From NCBI GenBank assembly GCA_026874595.1, contig CM049317.1, positions 41,008,401 to 41,072,400 on the forward strand: a stretch of DNA of 64,000 nt, in the 5' to 3' direction. The notes beneath the pieces were generated by a model. That model searched no databases. It saw nothing but the letters and a program-made list of their open reading frames with translations, and had not been told where the DNA came from. Position numbers and translations under genes: made by a program. Shown one piece after another: positions 57,121 to 64,000 of this stretch. This DNA comes from Sipunculus nudus (Eukaryota > Annelida > Sipuncula > Golfingiida > Sipunculidae). The stretch's first letter is position 1, and each line of letters begins with the position of its first letter.

Positions 57121-58584
57121 TTTAGCAGGATGGAGGACTTTAACACGAGAACGGACAAGGATTGTAGAGAGAAATGGTATTTTGTATAGAGATGTTCCGG
57201 ACGAAGTTTTTGGGACTTTGAGACAACTGCTTGTGCCTCATAGTCTGCAACAAGTCATATTAAAAGCAGTGCATGATGGGTGGGAACATCAAGGAGAGTT
57301 CAAGACATTAGCACTTTTAAAACCTAGATGTTTCTGGCCAGGAATGTCTTATGCAGTCAAGAAACATATACAGGATTGTTTTCAGTGAAAAGTCAGCAAA
57401 GCTCCAAAGCCAATAATACGTCCACCGATACGCCATATCCTCACATTTAAGCCTCTCGAGGTCCTAGCTGTGGACTTACTAAAGCTCGATCGTGGTACAG
57501 GAGGATATGAGGACGTGCTTGTTATGACTGACTGCTTTACAAGACTAGCATGTGCAGTGCCCTGTCGCAATCAGCTTGCGGTCATAGTAGCCAAGGTTCT
57601 TTGCGATAACTGGTTTGTGTTCTAACGGATCCCTTCCCGTATCCACTCTGATCAGGGCCGCAATTTCGAGAGATTATTGGTACAAGGGCTATGTAAGCTG
57701 TATGGGGTACGCAAGGGACATACCACTCAGGCTCTATACCACAGCCGTGGTTAACCCACAAGCTGAAAGGTTTAATCAAAGCTTGTGTGCACTGATCAAA
57801 TGCCTTGAGATTGCGGACAGAAAAAAAATGGCCTGAACTCCTACCACACCTGGTGTATGTTTATAATACGACACCACACCGAGTAACCAAGGTTGCACCC
57901 TACACACTCATGTTTGGTAGACAACCGACCATAACCTTAGATCAACTGATCAACAATCTCAATATCGGCTATCAGGATGATTATGTCCGGGAGCAGGCTA
58001 ATTTGCTAGAACGTGCACATACAGTGGTTTGAATAGAACACATGATGCCATCCGCAAGGATAAAGAACGATGGGATCACAAAGTATTTACAACACCCATC
58101 GAAACCGGAGACCGAGTATTATTGAAAAGATCACATTTTACCTCACGGCATAAATTAGAAAACTATTTCTACGAGAAGCCTTTTGTAGTATGTCAGAGGA
58201 ATGAAGAACGAGATCTGTATGGCATTAGACCTGGCATTAGACCAGTGAGTGGTGGACCCATACGTTGGGTCAATCGGGAGCTTTTAACCCTGGATCCACG
58301 AGGAGAACTAGATCACCCTCAATTGCCCGAATGGTTGGATCCTTGGGTTGGAAACGAAAAGGAAAAAGATATAGAATCAGATGAAGAATTAGAATTCAGT
58401 GTGTTTCCTCAGCCAGCCGATGAAACTAAGGAGTATCCACCGGAGGGGGAACAATCTGAACCATCAGAAGAAATAGAATCACCCCCAGACTCACCTAGTC
58501 AGTCAGACAGTATACGTAGATCAGCTAGGTCTACAAAAGTTCAACACAAAAACCCGTTTCACCTCCCAAAATCAGTTTATTAAT
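57121..58584 (+). pseudogene. integrase of SGNH-bearing Gypsy
   Basis: Zinc-site region 'LKAVHDGWEHQGEFKTLALL' and 'CFWPGMSYAVKKHIQDCFQ', where the last Cys codon is now TGA. Catalytic blocks 'LEVLAVDLLKLDRGTGGYED' and 'RIHSDQGRNF', then 'NPQAERFNQSL' (Glu), 'ELLPHLVYVYNTTPHRVTKV' and a C-terminal region with 'DRVLLKRSHFTSRHKLENYF' and 'IRWVNRELLTLDPRGELD'. The acidic, Ser-rich tail ends at 58581. At least five stops or frameshifts. Confidence 0.8.
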
Positions 58585-58839
58585 GATACGGTTTCCTATT
58601 TTTCAGAGTTGATGTGTGGCAAGCTGTGAATGTCTCCTGGTTGCCGCCAGTCGGTGGTCCAGGGAGGTCCCCCCCCCCCCAACTTGAGGTGTTTGCAGCA
58701 GCCACACCTTGACTGTCCCCCAGTGTTAAAATATTATATGGAAGTGCGAGTATGTGAGTGAATGTGAGAATAAAAGAACTGAAAAAACAGGCCTAGCTAG
58801 TGCTGTGATGTAACTTTATGACAATTGTGTACGATGGCA

Positions 58840-59460
58840 GTGCCATTAAAATTTGTTCTTTTTGGGCATTTCATTCCCAGAAAGACTATTCCTTCTGAGT
58901 AGGACAAGACATGAAACCCCAGCACAGTTCTTAACACTAGAGGAAGACAATCTGTTTATTGATGGGTATGGAGGGTTAACCTACAGTAGGATCTTCCAAA
59001 ATCCCCAATGGTACCCAAGAAACTTAATTAGAAAGAAAACTGATATTCTCCCAGTAGACTTAGCGTCCAACGATCTGTGTCACCCAGACAATTCACCTGC
59101 AAGAGTGGTAGAAATGGTGAAGGAATTCCTCGAACTTTTACAGCAGCTGGATATTAATCCCACAGTAGTTTGCTGTTAACAGCCATCCAACGTAAGTCCG
59201 TTAGGAATGTTGGCCCTACTCAAGTGTCATACAGTACTTTGAACATCAGGATTAAGATTTACAATAAAAAGCTTGATGAATCTTTTAGAGAACATGGTCC
59301 CTTTATTCACGTTTGGGCACAGACACGGTACAACCATCAGAAATATATTGGAGATGGTTGTCGCCTAACCGAGGAAGTGATGAATAAACAAAAGCATTCC
59401 TGAAACACGTTTTCCTCCATAGGACACGCAATAAAGGATGGTACTATCCGATAGGAAGAT
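58840..59460 (+). pseudogene. SGNH/GDSL-hydrolase-like ORF downstream of pol
   Basis: Frame 1: 'LGISFPERLFLLSRTRHETP', near the family's block I 'GHSF..RL' with the Ser kept and the His changed. Then 'LFIDGYGGLTYSRIF' and 'VDLASNDLCHPDNSPARVV' (block III, usual GGNDL), 'FLELLQQLDINPTVV'. After a TAA and a frameshift near 59185: 'STLNIRIKIYNKKLDESF' and 'YIGDGCRLTEEVMN', which matches the terminal DG.HL block with His changed to Arg. This is the SGNH fold order (Ser, Gly, Asn, Asp-x-x-His). Such ORFs are esterase-like; in some LINEs a similar esterase sits in ORF1. Here it lies between integrase and 3' LTR, where env would be. Confidence 0.55.
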
Positions 59461-60243
59461 TAAGATTAGTACAGACAGCTTTATGTTTTGGCAACTATAT
59501 GTAGATGTTTTTAAGATGGACCATTCTGACTGGAAACGAAGGAAGGGTAATTCAATCAAACTATGACATCAAGGTGTAACACATGGGAGAATTTGACTTG
59601 AAAGCAAAATGTTGTTTTGCCCGCTGGCAGAAACAAGGCAGGTGCCTCATTTGGCTGTCGAGTTAAAAGAGAAAACAATGGTCTGACACGATATAATGTA
59701 AAGAGAAGGTCCACACAAAAAAGTTAGAATTTTAGATGATTAATTAATGTATTCGTTCATATTTTGTTAACATTTTGTATAAGGTTTACACGTTTTGTGG
59801 AATAATTAATATTTATACATCGAGTGACTATATCCATATGATGATCTGAACGGTTCATATTTCTCTGTATATCTTACTTATAATCTGACATCAGCATACG
59901 GACCACACACGTGTTATTCATGTGAGTCAGAATGTCTTTAATTAAAATTCAGTGAAACGTAAGTTTGAACCTTCAGCTAGCTGTTGTATTAGAAGAGGGT
60001 ATAACTCGTGATAGCGATTAGTCGGCAAGATTCATGTTGATTTGTATGATAAGTGTTCAGTTAAGTCTTTGTTGTAAACGTCAGTCTATTCATAAATAGA
60101 GTTCTTCATGTTTTTAAAGGAGATATCATTAACAACCATTATTGCTCACTTTACAAGCTAATTAATAACCGGCTTCTTAAACAATAATAATTTTAAGAAG
60201 TTCAATAGCCTTCCGAGGGCGTAAGGCCAAAGGTAGGGAAGAT
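59461..60243. other. 3' untranslated region of SGNH-bearing Gypsy
   Basis: AT-rich, no ORF. It ends with the purine-rich tract AAAGGTAGGGAAGAT adjoining the LTR. Confidence 0.6.
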
Positions 60244-60543
60244 TGTCGGGCCCCGTATAATTTTACAAGTTCTTCATCTTTTGGTGTATTCCGGGAATTC
60301 CGTTGGGTCCTCTGAATTTTAGTATTTTTCACTTATTATCGCTCGGTTTCAAAACAATTTCGTCAGAAGGGAACGCTGTGAAAGAAAACACACATATGGA
60401 GGGATAAAATAAATTAATAACGGCCGGCAGGCCTGTTTTGGATTTGCATTATCTTAACACTTTGGGAACTCCACAACAGCCCAACAAACCAGTCTGAATA
60501 AACCAGTAATTACACATGAACCTGTGTCCTTCATGTTATTACA
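60244..60543 (+). repeat. 3' LTR (300 bp)
   Basis: Direct repeat of 51775-52076 with scattered differences and small indels. Confidence 0.95.
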
Positions 60544-60880
60544 TTATGTTCAATTAAATTATATCTGATCATAATTATAAGGAAAATTATATATTATTCG
60601 AATAGTATTCAGCTTAATTATTTCTCAACAAAATACAAAAATGTTTATCACTTTGTTGTGGTTTTATGCTCTGTATGCTGTGAATCGCACACATCGGGTA
60701 CATATACACTGCTATTGAAATGCTCCCCTGTCTTTATCAAGATAATAAACAAGAACTTATAAAGGAAAATAATACAATACAAATCAAAGATGTTAAAAGT
60801 TTTCATGATGATTCTTAAATTTGTTGAAATTTGCATACTGTCCCCATACTTTCAAGGTAGGATGAATACTATTACTTCAT
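60544..60880. other. right interior of fold-back element
   Basis: AT-rich with no supported gene. It starts with the TTAT target duplicate at 60544-60547. Confidence 0.5.
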
Positions 60881-62503
60881 TACTTCAACAACCATTTCAT
60901 CCACAATAAAGATAACAGTTCTAATTCCTTCAGTTACCTGGCGTTACTTGTAAAAACAGAAATACGAACACAGTTTTCAGGATACGTGTATTTCCCTATA
61001 AAACCCTATAACTAACCTGTGAAGCATAAAAAAGTGTCAATGACTGATGGCTTTTGTGTTTTTGGCATTTATCATGTACTGTTAAGGGATTTCTATCATG
61101 AGATAGATAAGATGTGATTCAAACAAAATATTCTGTTGAAACAAAATGTTAGATACTGGGAGGAAACTACAGTTGGCAACATCATTGAGTTCTGTTACAG
61201 GAATGTCTTCCCATTCCTGTGTGTACTGGTACTCTGGTTTTTGCAAAGTAAATCCCATGCATGTTGTGCGGTCGAGAAGGATCAGTTTATACCGTATACC
61301 GATAATGTATTTAATGAACTGACAGTACAGGCGGATAAACCACAACCCAAGCCTTAAGTATTTTGCTGGTAATAGAGCATCGTGTGTGGGTTTATTGAAC
61401 TGTGCGTGTACTGCCTAAACTCAGATTAAGTAAGTACCACATACCAGTAACTCTCTAGTTAATGCATTAAATTTGCTGTGGTTTTATGCTCTATGTATAA
61501 CGACTGAGGATTGTGTTCGTCTACAGGGTCTATTCACAACTGTTTAATACCACCTATGCTAAGCACATAGATAAGAAGTGTCTCAGGTTACCATGATGGA
61601 AGAAAATCATTGATATTTTATTAAATGTACCCCAGATTTTCATTGTAAGGAGAAAACTATTGTTTTTTCAATCTTGAAACCTATTTCACTGGATTCCTTG
61701 ACCGCAAAAATGTATATTTCGACACAAAATTTGTCATTATAGCTTTAACAGAAGCAAGCAAATGGGGTTTGGAGTATTTTCGGCGGCCATTTTGAATAAT
61801 TTGCATATATTTCACATACAAAGGGAGATCTAAATTGTGTCTTTGGATAAATTTATTCCTATGACCCTAAGGTACTTTTATGCCAAAGCGGACCTTTGCA
61901 TCATGACTTGAAGTCAAAAGTCACTTAACCCACCTACTAATGCTTTTATCGGGCTTTATGAATGGAATATTATATTTTTGTGTAATTATTGATTACAGAG
62001 ATTCAAACTCTGTCATGAAGGATTGGTAAAAATATATATTTGGTAAAAAAAATATGCGCAGTCCTTGAAGCCATCATGCATATAGCCTAGGCCTCGGCTA
62101 TATTCGATAATAATAATTATAATAACTATAATAATAATAATAAATAAATAAATTATTATTATTATTGTTCCTATATTTTTTAAGGAACATTAACATATAA
62201 TAACAAAGTAACATTTTATTATCAAACAGATAAAATGTGTTAGCCAACTGAAATTAAATTAGTAAAAAACACAAACAAAACAAAAAAACGAGAAATGCTA
62301 TGGGTAAGTAATCATATACAATTAATTACATTCTATAAATAAATACACATCATAATTTAAAATATTAAAAACATATCAATTTAAATTTTTTGTTACATTT
62401 AATCAATATACTATTTACCAGGTATATATATTTTATATTATGTAAGAAATATGATACTATGATTTTAAAATCGTTATTATCATATATTATCAAAAATGGC
62501 TTA

Positions 62504-62506
<3 letters not shown>

Positions 62507-62568
<62 letters not shown>
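62507..62568. repeat. (TA)n microsatellite
   Basis: Uninterrupted TA tract inside repeat copy 2. The matching position of copy 1 (46500-46515) has only a short TA-rich stretch. Confidence 0.95.
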
Positions 62569-62572
<4 letters not shown>

Positions 62573-63910
62573 GGATGGGTCCTATTACACAAGTTCTATT
62601 ACTATAACTATTATTTCTTAATCCATCTATTACATTTACTATTACAACATTTTTTCATCTATTACTATTAGTTTTACTATTACTTGGATTCTGTTACTAT
62701 AACTATTACTTTACTTTCAAATAGTGATATGAACATATGCTGACATATACATTAGTGGTGATACTTTAATGTATTTTCGTATGTTTAAATTGCAACTTTG
62801 GAATTTTTATTCTCCAAAGTTAATTTTTTATTAATTAGTTTTAAATCCTATAGTAGAAATTATAGCTTTCTCTCGCATTGTTTGACACTATTCTGCCAAG
62901 TTCACTATTATTTCTAGCCAGTTGATGATCAGGCCAACATAAACCCAGTTCCAGTATGTTCATATTCACTACGTTTAAGACACTATTTTTTACATTTAAT
63001 AACTAAAACTAAAATAAAAAACTTCATGTTCAGTAGTTTAAAAAGAACAAAGAGTGAGGTTTGAATAATCATGAAATACAAAAATACTGAAGTAATGTTT
63101 GGTGATATTTAATAAAATTAAATACTAAAAGTACCAGTTCAACAAAACACAAAACCAGGAATATACATGTCTCTCTGTATAGCTTTTAATAATAGAATAT
63201 ACAATGTGCATATAGTTCATCTTGCGTGTAGCATTCAAATTCAACCTATTCATGTTCATCAAAACACAGAAGTCTGTGAATTTTGTGGCTACCACTTATT
63301 TACTTCATCTCCTTAGATTAGTCCATTCAAATTTATCTTGAGCAGGTGTTTATTACACATGAGAAACACACTCGGTAAGATTTGTACAAGCCATTGTACT
63401 TAGACTGCAATACTGGTGAGTACAAACAGGGCCTTCTTCACTGTCTGTGGCACCACTCATTAACTCCTCAGGGGTTATCTACTATCAGACCGTCTACCTC
63501 TGAAGTACTCAAACATCAGCACACTGCAGTAGCACTGTCTATAACTTCAGTTGACAATAACTTGCCCCACACAATGCACGTGTAAACTGACCAAGCACTA
63601 CTGCATTGTATAGGCCTACTGACCATGCCTAGTTACTGGTTCTGCAATCAAGCCCACGGCAGGGTTTTTCTAATTGGTAATCACCTCAAGCCAATGCCTG
63701 ATATGCCCCCTGTGCACTGGACCATGACATGCATCTAGCATGAACTAATCACACTACATTTTTAGCCCTTTCCTGCGTTTCAATACATTCAAACAATCCA
63801 TCCCTAATATGTTTTGGTCAAGGGGTTGAAATAGTTTAAGTAATAGCCATTAGTCTGTTACTAAGGGGTTCTAATATTAAAATGTCTTGTCTATTACTAT
63901 TACCCCATCC

Positions 63911-63914
<4 letters not shown>

Positions 63915-63976
<62 letters not shown>
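63915..63976. repeat. (TA)n microsatellite at the end of repeat copy 2
   Basis: About 30 TA units after CCCCATCCCTGATATA. Copy 1 has CCCCATCCCTTATATA followed by a (GT)n tract at the same position. Confidence 0.9.
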
Positions 63977-63980
<4 letters not shown>

Positions 63981-64000
63981 TACATGTATATATGTGTATG

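Larger units (their letters stand above)
51775..60543 (+). mobile_element. Ty3/Gypsy with SGNH-like third ORF, TSD TTAT
   Basis: LTRs at 51775-52076 and 60244-60543 begin TGTCGGRCCCCG and end in TTATKACA. They are flanked by TTAT (51771-51774 and 60544-60547). The primer-site candidate TTGGCGCAGCCAGCAGGATG follows the 5' LTR by four bases. A purine-rich tract (AAAGGTAGGGAAGAT) precedes the 3' LTR. Order on the plus strand: gag, protease, RT (split), RNase H, integrase, SGNH-like ORF. Gag and primer site are related to the nested Gypsy at 20.4-29.2 kb. Many stops, so inactive. Confidence 0.95.
48632..61939. mobile_element. fold-back-type element with ~1.1-kb terminal inverted repeats, TSD ATG
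   Basis: Left end TAGTGGGTGGGTTAAGTG, right end CACTTAACCCACCTACTA. The inverted arms extend to about 49812 on the left and 60880 on the right (for example GGCCGCCGAAAATACTCC in one arm and its complement in the other). ATG flanks both sides (48629-48631 and 61940-61942), and the related copy at 45815 has a single ATG with no element. Total 13,308 bp, of which 8.77 kb is a later Gypsy insertion, leaving about 4.5 kb. No transposase recognised. Confidence 0.8.
48295..63976. repeat. dispersed repeat copy 2, split by a 13.3-kb insertion
   Basis: Left part 48295-48631 and right part 61943-63976 together equal copy 1 (45470-47345). Two extra stretches in the right part, about 62985-63215 and 63372-63745, are absent from copy 1 and look like further small insertions or deletions. 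Confidence 0.8.

Overview
The window looks like intron-rich, repeat-saturated metazoan nuclear DNA. It is AT-rich, with long (TA)n, (CT)n and (GT)n microsatellites, spliceosomal exon borders and at least five classes of transposable element nested inside one another. The mix (Helitron-like tandem-repeat cassettes, a Tx1/L1-type LINE, several Ty3/Gypsy lineages, an EnSpm-like transposase) suggests a marine invertebrate. A mollusc or other lophotrochozoan is my best guess, but that is inference. I see no rRNA, tRNA, CRISPR array or bacterial-type operon.

Host-type gene. Four short minus-strand exons (35616-35808, 16341-16431, 7015-7152, 6575-6663) have consensus-like splice borders and compatible phases (1, 2, 2, 1). 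They read as one lysine/serine-rich protein of the invertebrate/fish family that starts with a 'VxEF...vvPs...WPP' module. If so, almost everything between 7 and 35 kb is intron filled with transposons.

Layout. 1-5.7 kb: dispersed repeats and Helitron-like cassette A. 6.1-7.2 kb: 3' exons. 7.6-16.1 kb: a minus-strand LINE split by three later insertions (Helitron-like cassette B, a 2.2-kb TIR element, and a 1.28-kb TIR element carrying an exon-like ORF). 16.3 kb: exon 2. 16.7-35.0 kb: a decayed minus-strand Gypsy with gag, protease, RT/RNase H, integrase, chromodomain and an F-type env-like gene; inside it sits a much younger Gypsy (20410-29228, TSD AATA, 247-bp LTRs, near-intact gag and pol). 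35.6 kb: exon 1. 36.1-42.7 kb: EnSpm/CACTA-type transposase pseudogene split by a 4.8-kb K02A2.6-like Gypsy (37369-42180, TSD CATTA). 43-45.4 kb: AT-rich DNA with TIR remnants. 45.47-64 kb: two copies of a roughly 2-kb repeat. The second copy is interrupted by a 13.3-kb fold-back element (48632-61939, TSD ATG), and the first copy preserves the empty site. The fold-back element in turn holds a plus-strand Gypsy (51775-60543, TSD TTAT) that carries a 3' SGNH-hydrolase-like ORF and a 755-bp copy of its own integrase inside its RT.

No transposon gene here is fully open. The youngest Gypsy (20.4-29.2 kb) comes closest: its long pol ORF is intact and only two in-frame stops interrupt protease/pol. 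Annotation rests on reading the sequence and on recalled family motifs; no database search was run.
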